Source: Sapria himalayana
Lineage: Eukaryota > Streptophyta > Magnoliopsida > Malpighiales > Rafflesiaceae
DNA length: 64,000 nt
Direction: 5' to 3'
Assembly (NCBI GenBank): GCA_029783825.1
Contig: JAREIK010001332.1
Coordinates: forward strand, 1,831,314-1,895,313
Each line of letters opens with the position of its first letter. Position 1 is the stretch's first letter. The notes beneath the pieces are model-generated. The model was not told where the DNA came from, ran no database searches, and worked only from the letters and a program-made list of their open reading frames with translations. Shown one piece after another: positions 45,000 through 55,000 of this stretch. The position numbers and the translations under genes were made by a program.

Positions 45000-47450
45000 T
45001 GCAGTACGATCCTATATGCCCAAGCTCGAATCCTTTCAATCTTTCATGCATACTAATGCCTTAATAATATCTAATCATAATCTAGATCTCCTATCTGAAA
45101 TCACATTCACTATAATAGAAAAAGCATACTTCGATGCTACAGTCAACACTAGAGGAGTTAGTAGATCTCATGTCATATTAGTTAGCATGGGATAAGTGGG
45201 TACATATGATTTCCACCATTTAAAAAATTAAGGTTCTTGTTATAAGTATGTGATAAGATTGAGCAAAATTTGGTATCTAAGTATCAAGATAGCTTGCTCA
45301 TATTCGATGGTCCCCCTAATCATTTACCACTCACTAACTAAATGAAAAAGTCATTATCTTCGAATATAGTATCCATGAACATACCTAGAGCCTGGCTACT
45401 ACTACTACAATACCTAGTATCATAATATGAAAATTTCTCAGTCAAATTTTCATGATGAACTCTTCAGGTTGGTGTTCCTCTTTCATGCATGAAGGTATGT
45501 ATTTCAAAATATTCTCTATCACTTCCACCTTAATCTTAGGGTCCAAATAATAAAGTGATGGAATGTGGGACTAGTACTTAAGTACTTGGTTTCCATCTCA
45601 AGAGCCATATCACTAAATGTTGGGTCATTGCTAAACCTTTTCAAACATGCGATTAATTTGCATATGCACCTGAATATAAACTGATGAATACATGTTCATC
45701 ATATCATAAAAAATCTTTAGGAATTTCATAAATAAATTTCATGTATCCCAGTCAGTGAGTCAGTGTCGTTAATTAAAAGTTCATCACTCTTACTATTTAC
45801 ATAGTCGGATATCATGTGTTTGTTTCCAACACATGACTCAAACATAAGGTATGTGTAATTACAACGGTGTCTCACATCCAATTGAAATTTCTTCTTCTTT
45901 AGACTCGTAGAAAAAAAGAGACTACTAAGCTTCTGTTGTCTATGAGGTGTAGAAAGAAATTTTAGTGAGTTATATATTTTTTCTAAAGTGGGGAAAACAA
46001 CCTTCGTCCATGCTTGTATTATGAGGTTACGTTTACATGTGTCAACCGGGCCGGGCCAGCCCGGCCCGGCACGAGGCACGACACGGTTCAGCCGTGCCTG
46101 GGCCGGCCCGGCACGGAAAAAATTCTGTGCCCGGGTTAGGCGGTGCCGTGCCTTGCCGTGCCCGGCCTGAGCCGTGCCGTGCCTGACCCGGCACGGTTCG
46201 GCACGTGGCACGGCACCCCAGCACGGGTCAGTCCCGTGCCGGGTGTCCCGTGAGCCCGACCCCGGGAAGCCCCTCCCGCAAAAAAAGACCGCGGGTCGGG
46301 TCTGATTCGACCCGACCCGCGGTCTTCCCGTATCCCGAACCGCTCGGACAGGCAAGCCCGAGCAGGCCAGGCAAGGCACGGCCCCGCCGTGCCTACGGGC
46401 CGTGCCGGGGCCGACAATTTTTAAACCGGGCCGGGCCGGCACGGTACAGGAACCGTGTCGTGCCCGGCCCGGCACGGTAGCACGAACGTGCCCTAAAAAA
46501 ATAGGCCGGGCCGTGCCGGGCCGGCCCGTTTGACACATATAGTTACGTTACATGACACATATATCCAACGTAACAAATCTATTTTAATGACTCATCTCTA
46601 ATGGTCCTAACAAACATATTAATGACAACTCTATTATTAGATAAGATGTCGAATGTGATACTATATATTTTATTTTAAATATTATACTTTCTAAAGATTT
46701 TTATTATGTACTCATAAATGGTCGGACCATCATGAGGATCGAGAATCTCTAAAAATCTTAATATTTTTTAAATTAGTATCCATTTAGAATCTATATAATG
46801 GGTAGTGAAGCATGCATAGCATGCTTCATTTTGATTAGTCTAGATATCAGATATCACAGATACCACGCCACTATATTTCATAAATTTATTAATTATTATT
46901 TTGTTTTCTAACTTATAGTATTTTAGTATATCATTCATAGATGTGGACCTAGGAATCCTATGATATGCAGTCTACAAATCAGTCTACATGATACTGACTA
47001 CCCATTGATTCTCAGAAAACATAATCGAAAGACCCATCATGGTGATTAGTTTGGTCATGCCTTCCCTCCTAAACTCATTGTTGTAAATGAAGTGGGTCAA
47101 CATAGTGATTGAACTAGATCCGACCTCAAAGACCTCACTACTTAGTTGGGGTTTCATAGGATATAATGCATCATATTTTTTGGTATATTATTTGGCATGC
47201 CTTATAAGGTGCCCAATCCCACATGCACTTTTATAGGTTAATATTTTTTTATGATATTTGTATTGTGCTGATTCTTCATCAACGCCACTAACATCTTTTT
47301 TTTTGAATAATGTTAAAGTGATTCCAAAGTATTAATTTTTTTCTAGTTTTTTATAGATGTTTGGGTCGAAGCCACTGGAGAAAACAAAGTTTAAGCTGTC
47401 TTGGACCTTTTCGTCAGTTTATCATTATCCATATTAAAATTATCTATATT
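45000..47450 (-). pseudogene. BED-finger hAT transposase, copy 3, decayed
   Basis: Minus-strand frames give a finger remnant (YKYHKKILTYKSACGIGHLI then RHAK, about 47190-47260; zinc ligands partly lost), SSITMLTHFIYNNEFRREGM, VVSVISDI then a stop (about 46850-46875, where DIWT is expected), DPHDGPTIYEYIIKIFRKYN, and after the nested element KKKKFQLDVRHRCNYTYLMF (about 45840-45905). The C-terminal dimerisation domain (WWKSYVPTYPMLTNMT; RSRL.LDIIKALVC) lies near 45050-45240. The long minus-strand ORF 45726-46538 fuses nested GC-rich sequence to this remnant and is not a real protein. Confidence 0.8.
46026..46549. mobile_element. Short GC-rich non-autonomous hAT nested in hAT copy 3
   Basis: The element spans 46034-46541 (508 bases). 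Ends are TACATGTGTCAACCGGGCC and, reverse-complemented, TATATGTGTCAAACGGGCC. A perfect 8-bp duplication GTTACGTT lies at 46026-46033 and 46542-46549. The interior is almost entirely GGCACG/CGTGCC and GGGCCGGCCC words with no transposase. It has lost few CG sites, so it appears younger than its host. All ORFs in it (on both strands) are composition artefacts. Confidence 0.93.
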
Positions 47451-47740
47451 TACGTTAATATTAATTTCATTATCATCATTAAAATTAGTATTTGTTATTT
47501 TTAATTTGTATTAGTTTATTAATTATATTCTAAATTATATTTTTAAAATTAAATATTATTTAATATTAAATTATTGATTAAAATAAAAATAAAAAAAAAC
47601 TAAACAAAATTTAAAAAATAATACCATAAAAGACAAACCTATTTTCTTTATGATGTGTGATGTCTGATATCTGAAAATGATGTCCACACAATAGTTCACA
47701 TTGCACCCGAGTCCCAAGAGGAGAGAGAAAAAGAGATTAT

Positions 47741-47790
47741 ACGAGAGAGAGAGAGAGAGAGTGTGTGTGTGTGTGTGTGAGTGTGTGTGT
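47741..47790. repeat. (GA)n(GT)n microsatellite in hAT copy 3
   Basis: About ten GA units run into (GT)n. It corresponds to the CTCTCT-rich leader seen in hAT copies 1 and 2. Confidence 0.9.
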
Positions 47791-48639
47791 TGATAGAAAT
47801 AGGATAGAGATTAGAGAATGAGAGGCAGATATTTATAGATATGAAAAAAGATTTTTTTGAAAAAAATAAAATCATTTTTTTTATTTTTATTAAAATTTTT
47901 AATATTTTTTGGGGATAAACCTGACAACCATCAAATTTTTTCCCCTAGTCATTGGGGATGCATCCGATGGCTTAAGGTGTGCGCATATTTTTTTCACCAT
48001 TGGTCAGTTCGACTCAATGGCTCTAGAAGCTTTGGCTTCTAGGCTCGGGGTCGGGCTGAGGCCAGTGATTCAAGGTAGTCAAGCGAATGAGTGTCATGGG
48101 TGGTCGAGTTAGGACCACGCCCAAACTTAGCCTTAGAACTGTGGCATGATTCAAGTCATGCCAAAGAACCATGCCATTGGGCCAGGCTGCTAGATCATGT
48201 CTAGCTTGGCACGAGGCCCGAAAGATCTCAGCACGGTACGACATGAAACATGCCTCGAGGCAACCCAACACAAGTTTAGGCACAAGCCCAAGCATAGTTC
48301 TAGACCATGTCGTGACAAGCCAGGCATGGCTCAATCGGGCCTTGCTACATGTTGGGCTCGAGCTGCCTGACACACATGACTCCTCTATCTATACTTATCT
48401 CTTGTTGAGTTGCCTTCTTTTTACTATTATAAAAATTTTCACTATTATTATCATTTAGACTCAAAACAGTTTCTGTAAACTTAGAACTAAAATTAGAATC
48501 AACATTCACAGGGTATAAGAAATTTATTCATTTTTATTGATTGAAAGTAGAACATTACAATTATTTTTTAGTCCATAACTAGAGGGGTTGATATTTTCTA
48601 CTAACACTTCATCTTGAACATCATTATTTAGTTGGTCAA

Positions 48640-49000
48640 GACTTTTGTTAAAGCTGCAAATGAAATGTCTCATTTCCAATCCTAAGGGTAAACACTCCCT
48701 TTTTCACATCTATCAAGGTAGCTCTAGTTGTAGGGAATAGTCTTCCTAGCAATAGTGAAACTTGTGAGTACTCCTCCAAGTTCAGTATAATAAAGTCCAC
48801 AGGGAAATCAAACTTTCCCACCTTGACAAATACATTTTCTAAGACCTCTTCGGGTTTAGTCATTGTCATGTCTACCATTTGTAGAGTTACTGAAGTGAGA
48901 GTGAGTTCCACCAAACTTAGCCTTTTAACCACATATAAAGGCATAAATTAATTCTAGCACCTGAGTTATAAAGAGCTTTCTTGAATTTGCTTTCACAATG
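48640..49000 (-). pseudogene. Athila-type aspartic protease, catalytic Asp replaced
   Basis: The minus strand reads ALYNSGARINL near 48945-48985, where Athila has LCDLGASINLMPLS, so Asn replaces the catalytic Asp. The open segment 48944-48648 continues with VKRLSLVELTLTSVTLQMVD, VLENVFVKVGKFDFPVDFII and LLLGRLFPTTRATLIDVKKG, the characteristic flap region. It follows gag in the minus-strand element and precedes the region interrupted by hAT copy 3. Confidence 0.85.
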
Positions 49001-49020
49001 GTGCATTGAATGTTGAAGCC

Positions 49021-51000
49021 TCATGGATTCTTCATTTTCTCTGGTAGACTTCTCTGGATGACTACACTACAAGTGGTAGTCAGTTTCACCTCTCCTTCTT
49101 TAGTAAATCTTCTCTTTTTACTTAGGACGTCCTTAAAAAACCTAGCATAGAGTGGTTTCTGAGCTACTTCCTCAAGAAATGGTAGGCTGATTTCTACTTT
49201 CTTGAAGATCTCCAAAAACTTGGAGAACTACTTCTCCAGTCTAGCCTTTTGTAGTCTCTGAGAGAATGGAACTTCAGTACTAGATACTTGAACTTTTTCT
49301 TTCAGCTTCTTTGTCCTTTTCTCATCTTGTTGCTACTACTGTACCAATCATTTAGCTTCTTCTACAATATTTTCTGAACTATACTTTTTATTTCTACTTT
49401 CTTCTGATTTTCTTCTCTCTATTCCTTCTTACTTTTTAGCTTCACAGCCATGCAGTCTCTCAGATTTTTTTTGGTGTCAATGGAAAAAGCATCTTCATTT
49501 TGACCTTGCAAATTTAGGGCTAGCTTCCCTACTTGAGTATCAATATTTTTGAGAGAAGCACTTATATTTGCTTGAAATATTTGTGTGTTGGACTTGAAGG
49601 CTTCTAACTCATCAAGTTTTTGTTCATGGAGGCTAAGCATCCTCTTGTTGTCCCCTATGAACTATAGCATTTGCTACTCCAAGAAATTTCTTTTCTTTTG
49701 ACCATGATGTTTAATTTTATTCTCTCCATCCTACTATTGCTGTTCTTGCTGGAACCTTGGTGTAGCATACCCTTACTAGCAGTGTTGTCCATGCCTTAGG
49801 CCCTATTGTCCTCCTCCACCATAAGAAAAGTTCTCGTGGTTCCTCAAGGCTAGAGTGTAATATGTTGGAAGATTGGGGTTGGGCTTAAAATAATAATTCT
49901 TTTGTTCATTTAGGTAGTTTGCCTCCTCAACTGCATAAGGACTTTCTTCCATTTGTCCCTTAGTACTGCTTCTATTTCCATTTCTTTTGAAGGCTCCAAT
50001 TTCATGAGTATAGAGAATTCTTCTCTCTTGTTTATCTGATCTATTCATAAGTGCTTCGAGCTAGATTTCAATAGTAGCTTTAAAATAATAATAGCTAGAT
50101 TTTGATGGAGCCCTCATGTTGCATCTTGCAAGGTCTTCGATGAGCTATCTTTCTTTCTCTGCACTTCTTCTTTTAAAAGTTCCATAGTAGCTTGCATCAA
50201 TTATACCCTTAAAGGTATAATTCATCGAGTGGTAAAAGATGTCCATCTAAGTCTTCAGATCTATTCCATGCATTGGACACCTCTTCAATAGCCTCTTATA
50301 TCTTTCCCAAGTACTATATAAGCTCTCTTCATCACCTTGTCTGTAGGTAGTGATCTTTCATTTTCTTTTCGATGTGAGAGATGGAGAAAAGAACCTATCT
50401 AAATATACTTCCATCAGCTCTTCCCGAGTGTTCACCAAGCCACATAGTAGATATTCGAACCATGTGGCTACTATTTCTCTCAGAAAATATAGGAATAACT
50501 ATTATTTGATTACTTATGGCCTCACACCATTCAACTTTATAGTATGGGTCATTCTTAAAAATCTACCCATGTGTTTATTATGATCCTCTAATGGATGGAC
50601 TATAATCTAATTCTACTAAACCATTGTAAAGAGAGCTGGTTTAAGGTCAAAATTATTTTCCTCAATAACTGGTTATCTTACTATTAAATATTCTTCCTAG
50701 ATGACCGGTCACTAGAAATCTTTGATGGTGTCTAGCCTTAGAGGTCTTGCTGCTATTTCTTGGTTTTCTATTGGAGTCATTCTTTTATGTCATTTCTTTT
50801 ATTATTGTACTTCTAACTTTTTATTGGCATCTCAGTGTTCGTTCAATCTCACTACATAATGGAAATAAAACTATTTATTGCTTCATGTACATGAATTACT
50901 TTCAGAAATTGAAACACACAAAGATCAAATGGGATTAGTGGCACCAATAAGATTTTACATATATATCAATTAAGCTCAAAAAGTTCAATGTCTTCATAAG
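49021..51000 (-). pseudogene. Athila-type Gag and protease linker, with stops
   Basis: Minus-strand frames: the core EESLYSTWERYKRLLKRCP near 50285-50345; KGIIDASYYGTFKR near 50165-50215; 50048-49803 with NYYFKPNPNLPTYYTLALRN then HENFSYGGG; 49640-49419 with NISASLKNIDTQVGKLALNL (helical region) and DTKKNLRDCMAVKLKSKKE. These are the landmarks of Athila Gag (LRNHENFSY, TQ.GQLA, KNP..C.A..LRSGK). 49215-49021 is the segment before the protease (FKKVEISLPFLEEVAQKPLY then ARFFKDVLSKKR). Stops break it in several places. Confidence 0.85.
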
Positions 51001-51096
51001 ACACTATTTTTAAATCATATTTTAGTGATTTTTCTAAAAATATGTTTGAACTGGTGTTTCTCTATTTTGTTTGAATATTGGTTTAACTATTTCGTT

Positions 51097-51117
51097 CAAT
51101 CCTCGGCAATGACACCA
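51097..51117 (-). other. Athila primer binding site (tRNA-Asp type)
   Basis: On the minus strand TGGTGTCATTGCCGAGGATT then G, against the Athila consensus TGGCGCCGTTGCCGGGGATT. A seven-base AGTTTTA spacer separates it from LTR-6. Best preserved site of this type in the window. Confidence 0.85.
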
Positions 51118-51124
51118 TAAAACT

Positions 51125-53060
51125 TGATTGTTTTCTTTTGTATAGACTAAATCACTCTCATTTAAAACTATCTAATGGAGATTATAAATGCATTTAGTCA
51201 ATAATACTAAAAGTTCATAGTTCATATAAGTAATAAAATAGATGTAAGTCTAAATATCATTCTTATAGAGTATGACATGAATTAATTTTTTAACTACCTA
51301 AACTACTAAAGATTCACATTATTTGAATCACTAAAAAGATGTTTTCTTATACTAGTTTAAAAATAGTGAAAATAAAGAAATAAAACATAAAGCAAAAATT
51401 TAAAAGAAATATGCAAAGATAAATTGAACTAGATCAGTTTTTTCATAGAAATTAACACTGGCATGCAATGCTATGAAATAACCAATTCTAGTAAACTTCA
51501 TTATCATTGTTTCTTTCTAGAGAAAAATTGAAATCTATCAAGAATATTTATCATGTAACCATGGATCTCTTCTTGTAGCTACAAATTTAACCACTTAAAT
51601 AACCATGCTTCCCAAGTAGTCGAACATCTAAGTTGTTACTATTAGTTTGAACCTTCTTATGAAAATTGAGTATTTTTATTTCTCAATGCTTCATACCTTT
51701 TTTTTGAAGACTATAGGTATCTTGCTTCCCAAGACATGGGTGTTGCAAGTCTCAGAAAATAGTTGTTGCTACTTCCTAAAAATCATAAAGAGTTTTCTCT
51801 TACCTTGATTGGATTTAAGCCAACATGGGTACATCGATCACTTGAAATATTAAAATGATATTTCTGGTTTATCTAGATAATTGCTCAATTTTCTCATCTC
51901 TAAGTAATGGGGTTTTATCTATATAAACTGGCAGAACTCATTTTTTCTTCACTATATGTAGGATACAATAAATTATGGGCATTTGATACTAACATTGGGA
52001 ACAAGTTAATTAAAGTTAAATACCATTCTATTAGATTTAACCTTCTACTTCTAAGATATTTACACTAATTTTTGCAAAAAAGAACATACTTAACAATTAT
52101 TTCTATCTAGAGAATATTGTGCTTTGCATTACTATATCACAATCATAATGGACTACAGATCAAGGAAGAACATAGTGATTGCAATTAACTGAAACATCTG
52201 ATTTCAAGCAATTTGTTTAGGGTTCAAAACAATATAGCCAATGATTCATAAGAAATAAGTAAAACTTATTCAGATTCATGCTTCTAATAAGCCGTGTTCC
52301 AGATCCAAAAAATAATAATAAAGAAAAATGATAATCTAATATAGTATGCTAAAATAAGAAAAAAAAATATACATGAGCTGTTAGCTACAGTTTCCTGGTT
52401 CATCTCCGAACCCATTTTTTGAAGAAGAATATGCTTTTATATGGTCTATGCTAGTCCTATCTTTGAGGGTTATTTTTGTTAAATCCAAAAAAAAAGTACC
52501 CCAACTCAAATTTCTAGTCACAACCTCCACTTTTCTATTTCTTCTAGTTTGCATGTCACAACCTAATTCTGTTGTCATGACCATGTATTTTTTCTATTGC
52601 TTCAAATTTGCTATTGCAATAAGAAATTTTTGATGCAACTAGATTTTCATCTTTATATTCTTTGCTAAACAAAATTCTTTGTCATGACCTTAGTTTTCTT
52701 GGCGTGCATATATTTCATTATCTTGTGGCATCTGAAAAACTACATGCGACAACCTTTGTCTTTTTTGTCTTGCACTCTTGGTTGCAACTTGTTGTGTGTC
52801 GCGACATGAACTATCTATGTCACAACAAAGAATATTATCTTTGCATCCATATGGTGTAGCGACTACCATTACTGAAGACTTGACTGGAAATGATTTTGTC
52901 TTTCTCTCTTCTTGCTGTTAGTTATGACATCACTTATTGGTTACGACTTGATTTTTAGTTTTATTTCAGATTCTTATCATAATAGAGTCGTTTTTGTCGC
53001 CATAAATTTGACTTAACCAATTTCCTGGATTTCTACTACAATTTCAATTCTTTTAACCGA
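51125..53060 (-). repeat. LTR-6 (5' LTR of the minus-strand Athila element)
   Basis: The inner end is fixed by the primer site: read on the minus strand the LTR ends CAATCA. Its body is unlike LTR-1 to LTR-5, so this is a different Athila subfamily. The outer end is uncertain; near 53060 sequence related to LTR-5 begins on the plus strand. No coding signal; ORFs at 52381-52859 are not supported. Confidence 0.5.
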
Positions 53061-53975
53061 AACCTACAAAACCATGAGAATGGTGAATTTCTATATTATA
53101 GCCATGAAATCAGTCTCCTAAATATGAAAACATGCTAGAGAAATAGACTAAATCCTAGATAACTTTTAAGCACATTACCTCTACATAGCGCCATGAGTAT
53201 ATAACAATGTTGAAACCATCTCAACCTCATGACCACTTCAAAATATTGTGATCATCTATGGACTACAAATGATGAAGGAACAAAGTCATAACCATTTAAC
53301 AAAACCATGACTTTGTGTTATAAAGAGATTAGGTCAATGTTGTGGTCATTGCTTGAACCAAGATCTTTTGTTATGGAGATATCAAGATGTTGAATAGAGT
53401 CATGAGTATTTTCTAGAGTCATGAACTCAAACTGAAGTGAAGAAGGCTAAAGTTGTGACTTTCATCTAAAAGTTATGACTTTCTACTTAGAGAAATACAA
53501 AGTTGTCCGAGTATAAAAGTGAAAGTTAGAGAATTTTCAAGATTTCTTTTATTTCTTTTCTTTCTTTGTTCTCCCTCATGAAATAAGAAAAAAATGATGA
53601 AAACTATAAACCATAGAAGGGAATTTCACTCTCTCTTGGGGTCCCACAACCAAGCAAAAGAAATGATACTAATTTTAATCCCTAGAGTTTGAGGGTATGA
53701 CTTTCAAACCCTCCTCCTGTGAAGATTAAATTGGGAATATGTATAAAATTAGAATGATCTAGGATTTGTATTATTTGAATTATGTGATGAAATTGGTTTG
53801 GATAATTGATGTAATTATTATTTGATTATATTTTATGTTATGAATATTGATGGATGATGACTAAATATAAGTTAAATTAGTATTTTAACTAATGGTGAGT
53901 TTGTACGAGGTTTTCATGGTGAATGATGATAGGTAAGGTATGAGATTCACTCATACATATGATATATGAATGATT
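53060..53975 (+). repeat. LTR fragment of Athila-like family, both ends incomplete
   Basis: 53440-53960 matches LTR-5 (38040-38500): TTATGACTTTCTACTTAG, GAGTATAAAAG (TATA box at 53510), CTCTCTTGGGGTCCCACAA, TTTATGTTATGAATATTGAT and GGTGATAGG-like words. It stops near 53975 at the start of minus-strand coding repeats, without the LTR end. Confidence 0.6.
53508..53520 (+). promoter_or_regulatory. LTR core promoter (TATA box)
   Basis: CCGAGTATAAAAG, conserved with 38089-38101 and the minus-strand 56351-56363. Confidence 0.6.
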
Positions 53976-53984
53976 GATGCCATA

Positions 53985-54480
53985 TCTTTCATTTCTTTTA
54001 CTATATTTTCAACCATAAATGTCTCCATATTAGTCATAGAGATTACATTATTCTCTTTATCTTCTTCTTCTTCAATAATTAAGGTCGTATCTTCAATTTT
54101 TTTTCTAGATTATCTACTATAAATATTTCCATTTTAGTCATAGAGATTTCTCCTTTTTTCTTCTTAAATAAGGAGGCCAAATTTTCAATTTTTTGTTCTA
54201 TTTTCTCTACCAAAAATGTATCTATATTAGCCATAGAGATTTCATTACTCACTTCATCTTTTCCTTGTTGAATAATTGAGGTCATATCCTTAATTTTATT
54301 TTCTAAATTCAAAATCATAAAAATCTTTATATTTGCTAGAAAGATTTTGGATGCAACACTTTCTTCAAACATGACCAAATCCATGAATTTAAATTTCTCC
54401 TTTAGTTTTCTCACCTTCTCTATAAAAGTATTGTTAGATATTCTCAAATCATTTAGCATGTCTTCAAACTTAGTTGTGAT
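53985..54480 (-). pseudogene. Athila-like Gag tail with tandem coiled-coil repeats
   Basis: The ORF 54459-54079 (126 codons) is helix-rich and contains repeats of about 38 residues: VASKIFLANIKIFM...IKDMTSIIQQGKDEV, NEISMANIDTFLVEKIEQKI, GEISMTKMEIFIVDNLEKKL. A fourth unit, ISMTNMETFMVENI.KEMKDM, lies in another frame at about 53985-54065 after a frameshift. The DNA repeat period is about 115 bases. The start has MLNDLRISNNTFIEKVRKL. By comparison with 120-850 and with Athila Gag (a helical segment with NLE.Q.GQ), this is an expanded Gag C-terminus. A longer element was deleted around it. Confidence 0.55.
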
Positions 54481-54976
54481 TGAAAATTATGAAGTTGTCT
54501 GAGAATTTATAATGTGTGTTCCTCATGGCTTCCATATCCATAATGTCCAAAATGCACTTTTAGTCAATAATAGTGCTGATACTGGTTGCCATAATTTTCA
54601 TAATAAATATTACTACTTTGAGCATAATAAGTCTTTTTGTACTAATAGTTTAGATATATTTTCACTTTCTTTTGTCTCATATTTCCCAAAAAAAAATTCA
54701 TCTACTTTATTTTTCTTTCATAACTCCTTAAAAAAATTCATTAGGTTCTCATGGAGATATTGGCTGCACATTTTGATTTGATAGATTGATGGCTAAATAA
54801 ATAAAAAAGATACATGAACATCTAAAATACAAATATATACTTTCCAAACAAGTTAATATAAATTAACATTAAGATTCAAGAAGATTTATCATATTTAATG
54901 TCATCTAAACTACTAAAAAGCATTATCCTTTTACAAGAATAATTATATTAATTTATGTTGATTAACCAAACTAAAT

Positions 54977-55000
54977 AATCCTAGAAAATGGTACCAAAAA
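54977..55000 (-). other. Decayed Athila-type primer binding site
   Basis: On the minus strand TTTTTGGTACCATTTTCTAG then GATT, matching TTTTTGGCGCCGTTGCCGGG then GATT at two thirds of positions. It borders LTR-7. Confidence 0.6.

Larger units (their letters stand above)
44421..48395 (-). mobile_element. hAT transposon, copy 3, with target-site duplication; contains a nested hAT
   Basis: The element spans 44429-48387. The left end is TAGAGATGTCAAATGGGCC. The right end is CCTGACACACATGACTCCTC then TA, which fits the family terminus (GACACCTCTA) if 8 bases were inserted. The flanking octamers are TCTGTACT (44421-44428) and TCTATACT (48388-48395), one mismatch. Transposase remains are on the minus strand, so it is inverted relative to copies 1 and 2. 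It splits the coding region of a minus-strand Athila element. More decayed than copies 1 and 2. Confidence 0.8.

Noticed and set aside
46136..46480. ORFs of about 90 codons on both strands
   Set aside because: They lie wholly within the 508-bp GC-rich nested element, with repetitive Arg/Ala/Pro composition.
45726..46538. 270-codon minus-strand ORF, the longest in the window
   Set aside because: It joins the GC-rich nested hAT (46034-46541) to a transposase remnant (45726-46030). The junction is a transposon boundary with a target-site duplication, so it is not one protein.
54512..54781. 89-codon plus-strand ORF
   Set aside because: It is antisense to the decayed Gag region next to the coiled-coil repeats and has no recognisable domain.
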